Shown here: positions 1-9,677 of the stretch, in pieces
Position numbering within the stretch: position 1 is the stretch's first letter
Layout of the letters: each line of letters opens with the position of its first letter
DNA from: Algoriphagus sp.
GTDB taxonomy: Bacteria > Bacteroidota > Bacteroidia > Cytophagales > Cyclobacteriaceae
Assembly (NCBI GenBank): GCA_018336015.1
Contig: JAGXQZ010000050.1
Coordinates: forward strand, 124,001 to 188,000
Length of the DNA: 64,000 bases
Reading direction: 5' to 3'
Notes under the pieces: generated by a model
The model's database searches: none
Seen by the model: only the letters and a program-made list of their open reading frames with translations
Told to the model about the DNA's origin: nothing
Made by a program: the position numbers and the translations under genes

Positions 1-613
1 CAATCACCAAAAGCGCCATGGAAGGCATGGTCTTACCAATCAACTGTAACATGGAAATCAGCACCTCCGGTGTGCTGATCTGAAAGACACTCATCAACAA
101 GGTGCCAACTAAAAACCCAAAGGGAGGAAACTTTAAAATCTTTATCGGGACTTTTTTTAAGCTTTCACTGTGATCTCCATAAATAGAACCAACCAAAATC
201 GATAAAGAGGAAACTAGCAAAAACGAGCCTCCCTGATCAATCAACAAGGCAATTGGCAATCCTTCTTTGCCATAGAGACCCTCGATCACTGGAAATCCCA
301 AAAAAGAGGTATTGGCCAGTCCCGCCACAATAATCAAGCAACCGGTGATATTTTTTCCCCAATTGTTCTTTTTACCCAAATATCCAAAAACAGCCCAAGA
401 AAGTAAGAAAGTAAACCAAGCTACCGATACCGGAAGCAATAGTCCCCAAGAAGGCTGGATCGCTGGAATATAGAGTAAGGCTAATGCAGGAAGAACAATA
501 TGAATGAGGTAAGACTGCACCCAAGCAGCTGCTTTTTTGGCCGGAAAAAGCTCAACTTTTTGGAGTGTCAACCCCAAAAACAGGCAAGCGATGGCAATGA
601 TGGCTCCGGTCAT
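1..613 (-). CDS. AEC-family (auxin efflux carrier-like) transporter, partial
   Basis: The reverse strand reads continuously from an ATG at 613 to the window edge, so only about the first 204 residues are present. The translation is almost entirely hydrophobic, with repeated membrane segments (for example VAWFTFLLSWAVFGYL and IVAGLANTSFLGFPVIEG), and finishes at the edge with TMPSMALLVI. The N-x-S-F-L-G-F-P motif and the later P-S-M-A-L segment are typical of AEC/malate permease-like carriers, which export small organic anions through the inner membrane. The substrate cannot be told from sequence. The C-terminal half lies outside the window. Confidence 0.8.
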   Translation of the reverse strand, partial: MTGAIIAIACLFLGLTLQKVELFPAKKAAAWVQSYLIHIVLPALALLYIPAIQPSWGLLLPVSVAWFTFLLSWAVFGYLGKKNNWGKNITGCLIIVAGLANTSFLGFPVIEGLYGKEGLPIALLIDQGGSFLLVSSLSILVGSIYGDHSESLKKVPIKILKFPPFGFLVGTLLMSVFQISTPEVLISMLQLIGKTMPSMALLVI

Positions 614-744
614 GTCAGAATAAACTTAGCCTTAATTTTGAATAACTTAAAAATAATTGAGGAATTGAGGGCTAAATGCTAAAGCAGTCCACCTTAATCA
701 AACCCTTAGACTGGTGGCCAAGCTAATTCTTTAAGATATGATTA

Positions 745-1119
745 TTACTCCAGGCCAAAGCTCTTTCGCTTTTCCTCAAAATACCTCTTAACCTCTGGAT
801 AAAAGTTGCTTTCCACTTCGGGGATTCCATCAAGCACCAACTCCATCGAGCCCTCACAAGTGTCTTTGTTTAGCTGCATTCCTTCGATGAGGTAAATGAT
901 TTCATCCAGGTTGAGCGGTTCCCAACAGCTTCCCGGATAGAGGATGTAGTCGTTTCCATAGAAATCGACTGCTTCAAACTGGATTTTTCCTTCCAAAAAA
1001 TGGGCATAAAGGCTGATTTGCTCTCCCCAAGTACTTTCTGGATAATGCAGCCTTGCCAGCAAAACGGAAGTAGTTTCTTCTGAAAAGTAGGTTTCCGGTC
1101 TGTATTTGAAATCAATCAT
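745..1119 (-). CDS. conserved hypothetical protein, 124 aa
   Basis: The 124-residue protein begins MIDFKYRPETYFSEE. It is acidic, has no signal peptide or membrane segment, and looks like a compact soluble alpha/beta protein with many aromatic residues (PESTWGEQISLYAHFLEG, FYGNDYILYPGSCWEPL). I do not recognise a family. It lies 131 bases downstream of the transporter start on the same strand and is divergent from glyA. A 81-residue reading frame on the same strand inside it is a shadow. Real-gene status is supported by codon composition and the clean start and stop; the function is unknown. Confidence 0.7.
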   Translation of the reverse strand: MIDFKYRPETYFSEETTSVLLARLHYPESTWGEQISLYAHFLEGKIQFEAVDFYGNDYILYPGSCWEPLNLDEIIYLIEGMQLNKDTCEGSMELVLDGIPEVESNFYPEVKRYFEEKRKSFGLE

Positions 1120-1311
1120 CGCGCTCTATTCTGAAAACCAATTTCGGCTTTATCCAACAAAATCTGTTCATTCGCTCAAATTTTTCATTCCTCAACACTT
1201 GGGAAAACCATCAGAAAGCGGCTTTTCAACACGATTGAGGGAGTTTTTTTTAAATCTGAAAGACCGTATCTGCATTTTCAGCATTAAGCTTTTTTCATCT
1301 TGGTTTCTACA

Positions 1312-1342
1312 TTGGATAATAGGGACTTTAGGGCTATTTTTG
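1312..1342 (+). promoter_or_regulatory. probable glyA promoter (Bacteroidota type)
   Basis: TTG at 1312-1314 and TATTTTTG at 1335-1342 are separated by 20 bases. This matches the Bacteroidota -33/-7 pattern (TTTG or TTG, then TAnnTTTG). Transcription would begin near 1349, giving a leader of about 58 bases before the glyA ATG at 1407. The assignment rests on pattern matching only. Confidence 0.4.
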
Positions 1343-1406
1343 GACTCCTATTCTTGAGACTGGACGAATATTCCGGTTGAATTACCTTGCTTTCAAACCC
1401 CTGATT

Positions 1407-2675
1407 ATGAAAAGAGATTCGCTTGTTTTTGATCTGATTGACAGAGAAGAAGACAGACAAAAGAGAGGCATCGAACTGATTGCTTCAGAAAACTTCACCT
1501 CCAAACAAGTAATGGAGGCCGCAGGCAGCGTTTTGACGAATAAGTATGCAGAAGGCCTTCCTGGCAAGCGCTATTATGGTGGTTGCGAAGTAGTGGATGA
1601 AATCGAGCAGATTGCCATTGACAGAGCCAAGAGGCTTTTTGGAGCTACCTGGGCCAACGTCCAGCCACATTCCGGTGCACAGGCAAATGCCGCTGTGATG
1701 CTGGCATGTTTGAAGCCCGGCGATGCAATCTTAGGTTTTGACCTTTCTCATGGCGGTCACTTGACCCATGGATCTCCGGTAAACTTTTCCGGAAAGCTTT
1801 ATCAGGCGAATTTTTACGGCGTGGAAGAAGCTACAGGAGTAATTGACTATGACAAAGTAGAAGAGAAGGCGTTGGCCGTTCAGCCAAAAATGATCATTTG
1901 CGGAGCTTCTGCCTACTCTAGAGATTGGGATTACGAGCGCTTGAGAGCCATCGCAGACGAGGTTGGCGCGATCCTACTTGCTGATATTTCACATCCATCA
2001 GGATTGATTGCCAGAGGATTGCTCAATGATCCCTTGGAGCATTGCCATATTGTGACCACTACCACACATAAGACCCTCAGAGGTCCAAGAGGTGGTTTGA
2101 TCTTGATGAGAGAGGACTTTGACAATCCTTGGGGACTGACTACGCCAAAAGGCGAAATCAGAAAAATGTCTTCGCTTCTCGATATGGGCGTATTTCCGGG
2201 CACTCAAGGTGGGCCATTGGAGCACATCATTGCTGCAAAAGCAGTGGCGTTCGAAGAAGCCCTTTCAGACGAATACATGCATTATGTAATACAGGTGAAA
2301 AAAAATGCATCCGTAATGGCAGAAGAGTTCGTATCTCGTGGATACCAGATTATTTCCGGTGGCACAGACAATCACCTTATGCTGATCGACCTACGCAATA
2401 AAGATTTGACAGGAAAACTTGCCGAAGAGACTCTTGGCAAAGTGGACATCACCATCAATAAAAACATGGTGCCTTTTGACACCAAGTCCCCATTTGTGAC
2501 TTCGGGAATGCGTGTGGGCACTGCTGCGGTCACTACCCGTGGGTTGAAAGAGGACGATATGAGAAAAATCGTAGGCCTCATTGACCGAGCCTTACAAAAC
2601 CACTCCAACGAGGCAGAACTTGCTTCGATCAGGTCAGAAGTCAATGCTTGGATGGTTCAATTTCCTTTGTACTAA
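1407..2675 (+). CDS. glyA: serine hydroxymethyltransferase
   Basis: GlyA is the cytosolic PLP enzyme that converts serine and tetrahydrofolate to glycine and methylene-tetrahydrofolate, the main one-carbon source. The 422-residue protein contains the SHMT signatures: [17 protein letters not shown] near the N-terminus, [27 protein letters not shown], and the PLP-lysine motif [14 protein letters not shown]. The frame stays open to a TTG at 1377, but the ATG at 1407 ([11 protein letters not shown]) gives the normal N-terminus and is preferred. The length is normal for the family. tatC follows 16 bases downstream and rpiB after that, so the three may be co-transcribed. Confidence 0.97.
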   Translation: MKRDSLVFDLIDREEDRQKRGIELIASENFTSKQVMEAAGSVLTNKYAEGLPGKRYYGGCEVVDEIEQIAIDRAKRLFGATWANVQPHSGAQANAAVMLACLKPGDAILGFDLSHGGHLTHGSPVNFSGKLYQANFYGVEEATGVIDYDKVEEKALAVQPKMIICGASAYSRDWDYERLRAIADEVGAILLADISHPSGLIARGLLNDPLEHCHIVTTTTHKTLRGPRGGLILMREDFDNPWGLTTPKGEIRKMSSLLDMGVFPGTQGGPLEHIIAAKAVAFEEALSDEYMHYVIQVKKNASVMAEEFVSRGYQIISGGTDNHLMLIDLRNKDLTGKLAEETLGKVDITINKNMVPFDTKSPFVTSGMRVGTAAVTTRGLKEDDMRKIVGLIDRALQNHSNEAELASIRSEVNAWMVQFPLY

Positions 2676-2691
2676 TTATTAGATTCCCAAA

Positions 2692-3543
2692 GTGGCCTTA
2701 GATCAATATCAAGAGGAAGAAGAAGGAATGTCCTTTTTGGATCATTTGGAAGCACTCCGCTTTCATATCCTCCGGTCAGTATCAGCAATTCTCATCTTCA
2801 CCATCATTGCCTTCTTGGCAAAAGACATTGTATTCGGAGTCATCATCCTAGGTCCATCCAAGGTTGATTTCCTGACCTACAGATTGCTATGTGATCTGGG
2901 AAATTACTTTGGAATATCGGCACTTTGTATAGACGAATTACCGTTTACGCTTCAAAGCAGGCAAATGACTGGGCAGTTTACCATGCACATGACTTCAAGT
3001 CTTGTAGTCGGTTTTGTGGTTGCCTTTCCTTATGTGTTTTGGGAAATATGGAGATTTATCAGCCCTGGCCTTTATGATAAGGAAAAAAATGCAGCACGAG
3101 GTGCCGTGTTTTTTGTGAGTTTCCTCTTCTTGTCAGGAGCCGCTTTCGGGTATTATGTACTTTCTCCATTATCAATCAATTTCCTTGCAAATTACCAACT
3201 TGATCCAACCATCCTCAATGAGTTTGACATCACTTCCTATGTCACCACATTGACGATGTTGGTTTTGGCTTCTGCGATTATGTTTCAATTGCCTGTGGTG
3301 GTCTATTTTCTATCCATGTCAGGATTGGTTACCTCCAAGATGCTGAAAGAATACAGAAGGCATTCGATCGTGGTGATTTTGGTGGTTTCTGCAATCATTA
3401 CTCCTCCGGATGTAATCAGTCAGTTGCTTATCGCCATGCCGATTCTGGTTCTCTATGAAATCGGAATCATGATTGCCAAACGATTGGAAAAGAAAAAAGC
3501 AATTAAACTAGCTCAAGAAAGGGCTTCCGAAAATCAGAATTAA
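2692..3543 (+). CDS. tatC: Sec-independent protein translocase subunit TatC
   Basis: TatC is the membrane receptor of the twin-arginine translocase and recognises RR signal peptides of folded proteins. The 283-residue protein starts at a GTG and shows the family N-terminus EEGMSFLDHLEALRFHILRS, the motif FPYVFWEIWRFISPGLY, and six hydrophobic segments ending with a charged KRLEKKKAIKLAQ tail. An internal ATG (EEGMSFLD) is a possible alternative start, but the charged N-terminal extension is common in this group. Likely substrates encoded in this window are the IorB-like protein at 10483, the esterase at 13073 and the superoxide dismutase at 47690. No tatA is seen here. Confidence 0.95.
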   Translation: MALDQYQEEEEGMSFLDHLEALRFHILRSVSAILIFTIIAFLAKDIVFGVIILGPSKVDFLTYRLLCDLGNYFGISALCIDELPFTLQSRQMTGQFTMHMTSSLVVGFVVAFPYVFWEIWRFISPGLYDKEKNAARGAVFFVSFLFLSGAAFGYYVLSPLSINFLANYQLDPTILNEFDITSYVTTLTMLVLASAIMFQLPVVVYFLSMSGLVTSKMLKEYRRHSIVVILVVSAIITPPDVISQLLIAMPILVLYEIGIMIAKRLEKKKAIKLAQERASENQN

Positions 3544-3555
3544 ACCAATTCACCC

Positions 3556-3993
3556 ATGTCCAAAAAAATAGCCATCGGTGGTGACCACGCAGGTTTTGAA
3601 TACAAAGTAAAGTTGATTCAAAAATTAACAGATTTGGGTTATGAGGTGAAAGACTTCGGACCTTTCTCCACTGATTCAGTTGATTATCCCGACTATGTAC
3701 ACCCGCTTTCTACTGCAATTGAAAGTGGAGAATTTGAGCAGGGGATTGTCATCTGCGGAAGTGGCAATGGGGTAGCCATCACAGCAAACAAACATCAAGG
3801 GATCCGAGCAGCGCTTTGCTGGAATGAGGACCTCGCAGCACTTTCCCGTCAGCACAATAACGCCAATGTATTGGCTATTCCGGCAAGATTTATTTCTTAT
3901 GAATTGGCCGAAAAGTTGGCAGAGATTTTCCTTACTACCGACTTTGAAGGAGGAAGGCACCAAAATCGGGTCAGCAAAATCTCCTGTATGTGA
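3556..3993 (+). CDS. rpiB: ribose 5-phosphate isomerase B
   Basis: RpiB interconverts ribose 5-phosphate and ribulose 5-phosphate in the pentose phosphate pathway. The 145-residue protein opens with MSKKIAIGGDHAGFEYK (the conserved GGDHAG), then DFGPFSTDSVDYPDYVHPL, the active-site cysteine motif GIVICGSGNGVAITANK, and RAALCWNEDLAALSRQHN; all are hallmarks of the RpiB/LacAB family. The start is 12 bases after the tatC stop, so it probably sits in the same transcript. A strong hairpin directly after the stop marks the end of this unit. Confidence 0.96.
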   Translation: MSKKIAIGGDHAGFEYKVKLIQKLTDLGYEVKDFGPFSTDSVDYPDYVHPLSTAIESGEFEQGIVICGSGNGVAITANKHQGIRAALCWNEDLAALSRQHNNANVLAIPARFISYELAEKLAEIFLTTDFEGGRHQNRVSKISCM

Positions 3994-3995
3994 TT

Positions 3996-4038
3996 AAAAA
4001 ATAAACCTAAGCGAAAGTTCAGCTTAGGTTTATTTTTT
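3996..4038. terminator. rho-independent terminator after rpiB
   Basis: AAATAAACCTAAGC and GCTTAGGTTTATTT form a long perfect stem around a nine-base loop, followed by a T-run. Because the stem begins with an A-run, it could also work in the reverse direction. Confidence 0.85.
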
Positions 4039-4101
4039 CTTTTCTGGTTATCCGCTTTTCTACCATTAACAAAATAAAACAAGGCTTGAAGTACGAATAG
4101 A

Positions 4102-4191
4102 GGTGCAGTGGACTGTCGTCTGCGGTCAGTCGACGAATATCCGCGGTCTTTAAAGCCGATGACCTACTTGCTGGTAAGATTGCGGATATTC
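4102..4191. repeat. low-complexity intergenic repeat with a 10-bp inverted repeat
   Basis: At 4105-4134 the sequence is built from short related steps (GTGGACTGTCG, TCTGCGGTCAGTCG). It is followed by an exact inverted repeat, GAATATCCGC at 4135-4144 and GCGGATATTC at 4182-4191. No convincing gene covers it. It looks like an interspersed intergenic repeat; its function is unknown. Confidence 0.45.
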
Positions 4192-4223
4192 ATATTTTCT
4201 TTTTCCCATTTCATAAATCCCGC

Positions 4224-4463
4224 TCAGGTTCTTGCCGGATCTACCACTCTCGTGCGTGCCGGGTCTACTACCCGGGTGCGAGCTGGATCTACTAAACTTT
4301 CCGAGTCAGAATCATCCAAAGAATCATCCGATTCTTGTGAATCTGAACTTTCCTCTGATAAAGTCTCCTCTTCATCTCCTCCAGCTGATTTGAGCTCTGT
4401 GATCAATTTTGCTGTCAAAAGCAGCGTCCAAGTGTTAAAAACTTCAGCATAAAATCTTTTCAT
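4224..4463 (-). CDS. small acidic protein with C-terminal VDPARTR repeats, 79 aa
   Basis: From an ATG at 4463 the protein starts MKRFYAEVFNTWTLLLTAK, a conserved-looking amphipathic segment. It continues with a Glu/Ser/Asp-rich stretch (GDEEETLSEESSDSQESD) and ends in almost three copies of V-V-D-P-A-R-T-R, encoded by a 24-bp tandem repeat. All base differences between the repeat copies are synonymous in this frame, whereas two change residues in the overlapping forward frame (4108-4452). That favours this strand as the coding one. The last copy is cut by a TGA. There is no known domain. It is divergent from the sensor kinase gene at 4579. Confidence 0.6.
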   Translation of the reverse strand: MKRFYAEVFNTWTLLLTAKLITELKSAGGDEEETLSEESSDSQESDDSLDDSDSESLVDPARTRVVDPARTRVVDPART

Positions 4464-4578
4464 GGTCGTAAGTTTAAAGTGCAAATAGTATATTCCTAAA
4501 TATAAGTTGTTTAGGAATCCTTCCAAACTTTATTACTTTCGAATCCATTGACCGCCCTTTCCATTACTCTTGACACCC

Positions 4579-6780
4579 ATGAGGTATCATTTTGATAAAG
4601 ATTATAAGATTAAAATTGGAAGGCTTAGTCTGATCCTAGGTTTGGTTCTTTGCTTTTTGTGTGTAAATGGTCTCCTGCAAGCCCACGCCCAAAGCTTGCA
4701 AGAACTTCAAAAAGAGCTAGAATTGCTGGCTAAGAAATCAAACCATAAAGAGGACACTATTTACCTAAACAAGGCCAATGAACTTGGGTTTTTGCTTGCC
4801 GAAACCAATCCGGACAGTGCATTTCAGTTTTTGGAAAAGCAGGTTACACTTTGCCGTAAAGCCGGTTTCAAAAAAGGCGAATCAGAGGCATTGAAAATTT
4901 ATGGAAATGCGCTTCAAAACAAAGGAGATTTTGCCAGCTCTCTGAAATATTACCAAGACGCCCTATTGATTGCCGAAAGTCTTGAGGATAAAAAACTAGT
5001 GCCCGGAATTCTGAATAACATCGGCCTGGTTCATTACAATCTGGGAAACTATGCAGAAGCGCTGAGCAAATTCTATGAAGCTATCAAAGGAGCAGAAACC
5101 TCCGGGAATCTGTATGTAAAAGCTGCCGCTCTGAATAACATCGCCTCGATCTATTTTGAGCAGGAAAAACTGGATGAGGCCAAATCCAAGTACCAAGAAA
5201 TGCTAAAGATCTACCAAAAACTGGGAAATCAAGGCAGGGTAATTTTGGCTTATAATAATATCGGAGATGTAGAACTAAAGCAAAACAAGCCTTTTCAGGC
5301 CTTGGAAAATCTGAAAATAGGGCATCGCTCGGCGTTGGAACTTAATAGTCCTGAGTACATTGAAATGACAGCGAGAACACTGGCAGGAATCTATGCAGCT
5401 CTGGACAGTGCTGAAAAAGCAGAAGCCTACTTTCGCCAATCCATCGAAATTGCCAAAGACAAGGGGTACGGAGTACCTTATTCACAGTCTTCGATTGGTA
5501 TTGCCGACTTATTTTTCAAGCAGGAAAAATATCAGGAAGCATTTTACTACGTCAATGAAGGCCTAAATCAGGCACAGCGAATGGGGCAACCCATGCAGCT
5601 CAGAAATGCAAATGAACTGTTGGCCAAAATCCTGGAAAAGCAGGGCGACTTTGAAGGGGCTCTGGAAAAGTACAAGCTTTTCAAGCAGTTCAGTGACAGT
5701 ATAAACAATACCCAAGGTAAACGGCTCGCCACAGCACTGGAGTCTGAATATGAGTTTTCTAAAAGAACTCTGGAATTTGAAAAAGCTACCATACGTCAAC
5801 AATGGCTTTTTTATCTCAGTATTCTTGGACTTGTTACTTTCTTGGTGATTCTCTTTTTGGTCTACAGAAACCGCAATAACCTCAATAAAGCCTTTCAAAG
5901 TCTGAAAGAAAAAAATTCAGAAATCGAGACCAAAAACACGGTCCTTGAGAATACCCTTACCCAACTTAAATCCACCCAACAGCTCCTGATCCAATCCGAA
6001 AAGATGGCCTCATTAGGAGAGTTGACCGCGGGGATTGCCCATGAGATTCAAAACCCGCTCAACTTTGTCAACAATTTCTCTGAGCTCAGCATGGAGCTGG
6101 TGGATGAGATGAACCAAGAAATAGAAAAAGGTGATCTTGAGGAGGCAAAATTTCTTGCTTCAGAACTTAAAGGTAACCTCAATCGAATCAATACCCACGG
6201 AAAAAGAGCCGGTTCCATCGTGAAAGGGATGCTGGAACATAGCCGAAAAAGTGAAGGCAAAAAAGAACCTACTGACCTCAATCAGCTGGCAGATGAATGT
6301 CTGAGATTAAGCTTTCATGGTCTGAGAGCAAAGGACAAAAGCTTTAATGCAGACTTTAAAACAGCCTTGGATACTGCTTTGCCCCTGGTAGATGTAGTGT
6401 CACAAGATATTGGAAGGGTATTGCTCAATCTGATCAATAATGCATTTTATGCCTGCGCAGAACAGCCTCGTGAGCCAGGAAGTACCGATACTGACTATGG
6501 GGAAAATAGCCAAAAGGCAAAACCTCAAGTAACCATAAGTACTCAAAAAACCTCTAAAGAGGTTATCATCACGGTGAGTGATAATGGCCCTGGAATACCT
6601 GAAGCTATCCGAGAAAAAATTTTCCAACCTTTCTTCACTACCAAACCCTCCGGAAAAGGAACAGGTCTAGGACTGAGTCTGAGTTATGACATCATCAAAG
6701 CCCATGGGGGAGAATTGAAAGTTGAATCAAAAGTAGGCGAAGGCACCAGCTTTTTCATCCACCTCCCATTGAATTCCTAA
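4579..6780 (+). CDS. TPR-repeat sensor histidine kinase
   Basis: This is a membrane-bound two-component kinase. An N-terminal signal/anchor ([19 protein letters not shown], then AHAQ) is followed by about seven TPR units over residues 80-390, which should lie in the periplasm and bind a partner or ligand. A transmembrane helix lies near 408-430, then a coiled coil, then a HisKA domain with the phosphorylated His at residue 488 ([12 protein letters not shown]). The HATPase domain has N-box [16 protein letters not shown] and G-boxes DNGPGIP and GKGTGLGLS. The ATG at 4579 is preferred over a TTG nine bases upstream. No response regulator is adjacent. Its stimulus is unknown. Confidence 0.93.
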   Translation: MRYHFDKDYKIKIGRLSLILGLVLCFLCVNGLLQAHAQSLQELQKELELLAKKSNHKEDTIYLNKANELGFLLAETNPDSAFQFLEKQVTLCRKAGFKKGESEALKIYGNALQNKGDFASSLKYYQDALLIAESLEDKKLVPGILNNIGLVHYNLGNYAEALSKFYEAIKGAETSGNLYVKAAALNNIASIYFEQEKLDEAKSKYQEMLKIYQKLGNQGRVILAYNNIGDVELKQNKPFQALENLKIGHRSALELNSPEYIEMTARTLAGIYAALDSAEKAEAYFRQSIEIAKDKGYGVPYSQSSIGIADLFFKQEKYQEAFYYVNEGLNQAQRMGQPMQLRNANELLAKILEKQGDFEGALEKYKLFKQFSDSINNTQGKRLATALESEYEFSKRTLEFEKATIRQQWLFYLSILGLVTFLVILFLVYRNRNNLNKAFQSLKEKNSEIETKNTVLENTLTQLKSTQQLLIQSEKMASLGELTAGIAHEIQNPLNFVNNFSELSMELVDEMNQEIEKGDLEEAKFLASELKGNLNRINTHGKRAGSIVKGMLEHSRKSEGKKEPTDLNQLADECLRLSFHGLRAKDKSFNADFKTALDTALPLVDVVSQDIGRVLLNLINNAFYACAEQPREPGSTDTDYGENSQKAKPQVTISTQKTSKEVIITVSDNGPGIPEAIREKIFQPFFTTKPSGKGTGLGLSLSYDIIKAHGGELKVESKVGEGTSFFIHLPLNS

Positions 6781-6911
6781 AATCCTGTTTCTGGAAAATA
6801 AGTTTAGACACTTCGGAAGTTGAATTATGCCGGGTATTGCCAAAAAGAAAAGTTTTTCGCCTACCTTTTATTAGCTATGAAAATCTCCTCCCTACTTTCC
6901 ACATCTTATCC

Positions 6912-7979
6912 ATGATAAAAAAGATCTTTTTCTCGCTGGTTTTACTCTTCCTTACTTGGCAGACTTGGGCACAAAGTGCCGAAAAAGTCAAATCTGCCAC
7001 CATCAGCTTTATTCAGACGCTCGAAAAGCCGCAGCAGGACTCTGTTTTTATTGACTTTGCTGACAGTGCTAGAACCCAATGGACCAATCTGCCTCTCGGG
7101 CTACAAGCCAGGTCTGGGCTGAGGTACGGCGACCTTTCGGAGAAAAGCAAAATCGCGTTTCATAAAGTACTGAGCTCACTATTTAGCTCACAAGGATACC
7201 TGAAGACTTTTGCGATCATGCAAGTTGATGACATTCTACATGAGTTGTTCGAAATCCAGTTTCAGCAAGGTAAGGTCAATGAGCGGAGCATGCAGTTTAT
7301 CCGAAAGCTCAACTGGGATTATGGTAATTATTATGTGGCTATCGCAGGAAATCCACAAACCGAGGATATTTGGGGCTTAAAGTTTGAAGGACACCATCTG
7401 TCCATCAATATCACTGCAGCAGGTGATTTGATCACCATGACCCCGCTGTTTATGGGTTCGGATCCGGCTATCGTCGAGGATACTCAATATGCGGGATTGC
7501 GACCGCTCAGCAAGGAAGAGGATTACGGGTTTTGGCTGATCAATGCCTTGGATGACACACAAAAAGTCAAAGCAACCCTAAGCGAAAAAGTACCCGGAGA
7601 CATCATCACCAGTCCAGATCGACCACAGTGGCTGGAGGAATTCCGAGGCATTAAAGGCTCCGAACTCAATGAAGGACAGCAAAAAATCCTCCACTACCTG
7701 ATCGAAGAATACATTGGCAATCTAGACCATCAGAAAGCTGAGGAATACCTTGCCAAACTACATGCTCGGGGAATGGATTCGGTGTATTTTGCCTGGATAG
7801 GCAGCTATGAACCGATGAAGGCTCATTATTACATCATCCACAGTCCGGATTTCCTGATTGAATACGACAATGTCGGTTTTCTCAACAATGCCAATCACAT
7901 TCATAGCATCTGGAGAGAAAAGGGCAACGACTTTGGTGTGGATATTTTGAAAAAGCACCGAATGGATCACAAACATTAA
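6912..7979 (+). CDS. DUF3500-family secreted protein
   Basis: The 355-residue protein starts at the ATG at 6912, giving a clean signal peptide (MIKKIFFSLVLLFLTWQTWA, cut before QSAEK). The open frame extends to 6837 but would place 25 odd residues before the signal. The body resembles DUF3500 proteins: KLNWDYGNYYVAIAGNP, GLKFEGHHLSIN, and near the end SPDFLIEYDNVGF followed by NANHIHSIWRE. The family is exported and of unknown biochemical role; the conserved His-rich motifs suggest a metal or catalytic site, which is inference. It lies 131 bases after the sensor kinase and is convergent with the M28 peptidase. Confidence 0.85.
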   Translation: MIKKIFFSLVLLFLTWQTWAQSAEKVKSATISFIQTLEKPQQDSVFIDFADSARTQWTNLPLGLQARSGLRYGDLSEKSKIAFHKVLSSLFSSQGYLKTFAIMQVDDILHELFEIQFQQGKVNERSMQFIRKLNWDYGNYYVAIAGNPQTEDIWGLKFEGHHLSINITAAGDLITMTPLFMGSDPAIVEDTQYAGLRPLSKEEDYGFWLINALDDTQKVKATLSEKVPGDIITSPDRPQWLEEFRGIKGSELNEGQQKILHYLIEEYIGNLDHQKAEEYLAKLHARGMDSVYFAWIGSYEPMKAHYYIIHSPDFLIEYDNVGFLNNANHIHSIWREKGNDFGVDILKKHRMDHKH

Positions 7980-7981
7980 AT

Positions 7982-8024
7982 CAAAAAGACCCGGCAGGTT
8001 TTGAAAACCTACCGGGTCTTTTCA
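7982..8024. terminator. bidirectional terminator-like hairpin
   Basis: AAGACCCGGCAGGTTTT and AAAACCTACCGGGTCTT form a stem of about 17 bp with one mismatch, with A-rich and T-rich flanks. It sits between two convergent genes and probably ends both transcripts. The core AGGTTTTGAAAACCT resembles another hairpin at 63082. Confidence 0.8.
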
Positions 8025-8042
8025 TTTTTTATAGGCCAGAAA

Positions 8043-9677
8043 TCAATTCACCCCTGAACCGAATAAATCCCCCTCATTCCAAATCGGCTTAGCAGGAGTA
8101 TTAGCAATCGAATAGCTGATCAGGAAATTGAGCTGAACATAGGTTTTAGCTGCAGTGAAATTGAAGATTCCATCCATTCCGTCTGCAGCACGGTGGTAGT
8201 ACTTGGCTCTCCACTCTTTCACAAACTTGTCCAGATCAAATCCCGGAACGTTGGATTTGTTACCATACTTGATGTGCAAGGCCGGAATCCCACTGACCAC
8301 AAAGCTGTATTGATCACTACGAACAAATCGGTTTTGCTCGGGTTCGGGATCCTTTTCCACATCCAATCCCAAGTAATCTGCAGCAAATTTCACATTGCTC
8401 ATCAAGCTGGAGTGCTCAGCACCCAATGGAACCACAGAAAGCAATGGAGCAATCACCGTAGGCATATCGGTGTTGACATTGGCTACGATGGATGATTTGG
8501 GCACAGAAGGATTGGCAGCGAAATAAGCAGAACCTACCAAACCCATTTCTTCGGCGGTAACCATCACAATGAGAACAGAGCGCTTTGGCTTTGCTTTTCC
8601 ATTGACATACACTCGAGCAATTTCTAGAAGAGAAGCCACCCCAGAGGCATTGTCATGTGCACCATTGAAAATCGAGTCGCCATTTTCCGGTCTACCTATT
8701 CCCACATGGTCTAGGTGTGCCGAATGCACCACATATTCATTTTTCAACTTAGGATCAGTGCCCGGAATGAGACCGATGACATTGTAGCTTTCAAACTCAC
8801 TGTGAGTATTGGAGTAGCTGGCTGAGAAGGTGTAAGGAAACTCAAAAGAGGAATTCTTTCGAGCTTTAATAGCTGCCAACACCTGATCGAGGTTTTTTCC
8901 CGAATTCAAAAACAACCCTGTCAGAAACGACCTGCTTCCGTTGAGTGCAAAGCCCAGATTTCCGACAAATCCCCGACCATAGGCAGTGGTTTTCTCAGGA
9001 TTCAACGCCACATTGGACTGAAGCATGGGATTGGAATTGGAGAAGTTAGCTCCCAACGTAACCATAATGGTTCCCACAGCACCTTTGGCAAAGGCCGTGT
9101 TCATTTTATTTCCCGGACTAGAAAAGTGAGAAACCAGGGTCGAAGCGGGAATGCCATCGGGAACTCCGGCTACAAAAACCACCACTTTCCCTTTTACCTC
9201 CACACCTTCGTAATCAGAGTAAAGACCAGGAATATCCACTCCATAGCCCACAAAGACGAGTTTGCCTTCTCCTGAAGCCTTTGAAGATAAAGGATGAGGA
9301 ACAGGCATAAAGTCCTTTCCAAAGATCAAAGAATCCACGTTTCCAATGGGGTCTTTCAGCACCGCTTTGGCGGAGGAATTTTGAACGACTGTTTTTCGGA
9401 GGAAAAGCTTTTGGGTGTATTGACCGGGATCACCACCGGGTTGCACACCTATTTTTTTGTATTGATCGATCACATAGTCTACCGCCATCTGGTAGCCTTC
9501 GGTACCCGGAAGTCTTCCTTTCAGTTTATCATCCGCCAAGTAGGCAATATGATTTCTGATCGTCACCGTGTCGATCTGGTTCATGGCCTTTTTGACCGAA
9601 CTGGAAATGGGGACTTTTTGGGAGAATGCCTGGAAAGATAGCAGCGCAAGAAAAAGGATACTGAGTTTTTTCATCAT
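8043..9677 (-). CDS. secreted M28-family metallopeptidase with PA domain
   Basis: This is a zinc aminopeptidase-like enzyme exported to the periplasm or outside. The preferred start at 9677 gives MMKKLSILFLALLSFQAFSQ, a typical signal peptide; the frame extends further to 9737 without a sensible N-terminus. A protease-associated (PA) region lies around residues 130-240. The M28 catalytic core follows: HSAHLDHVG (Zn His and Asp), NGAHDNASGVASLLEIAR (bridging Asp), and VTAEEMGLVGS (catalytic and ligand Glu pair). The substrate is unknown. It is convergent with the DUF3500 gene, with a shared terminator between them. Confidence 0.92.
   Translation of the reverse strand: MMKKLSILFLALLSFQAFSQKVPISSSVKKAMNQIDTVTIRNHIAYLADDKLKGRLPGTEGYQMAVDYVIDQYKKIGVQPGGDPGQYTQKLFLRKTVVQNSSAKAVLKDPIGNVDSLIFGKDFMPVPHPLSSKASGEGKLVFVGYGVDIPGLYSDYEGVEVKGKVVVFVAGVPDGIPASTLVSHFSSPGNKMNTAFAKGAVGTIMVTLGANFSNSNPMLQSNVALNPEKTTAYGRGFVGNLGFALNGSRSFLTGLFLNSGKNLDQVLAAIKARKNSSFEFPYTFSASYSNTHSEFESYNVIGLIPGTDPKLKNEYVVHSAHLDHVGIGRPENGDSIFNGAHDNASGVASLLEIARVYVNGKAKPKRSVLIVMVTAEEMGLVGSAYFAANPSVPKSSIVANVNTDMPTVIAPLLSVVPLGAEHSSLMSNVKFAADYLGLDVEKDPEPEQNRFVRSDQYSFVVSGIPALHIKYGNKSNVPGFDLDKFVKEWRAKYYHRAADGMDGIFNFTAAKTYVQLNFLISYSIANTPAKPIWNEGDLFGSGVN

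Noticed and set aside
1106..1357. Forward frame of 83 residues upstream of glyA
   Set aside because: It overlaps the start of the hypothetical gene and the candidate glyA promoter; the translation has no protein-like pattern.
4108..4452. Forward frame of 114 residues with AGSTT-type repeats
   Set aside because: It is antisense to the small acidic protein. Two of the differences between repeat copies change residues in this frame, whereas all are silent in the reverse frame; the N-terminus runs through the low-complexity repeat.
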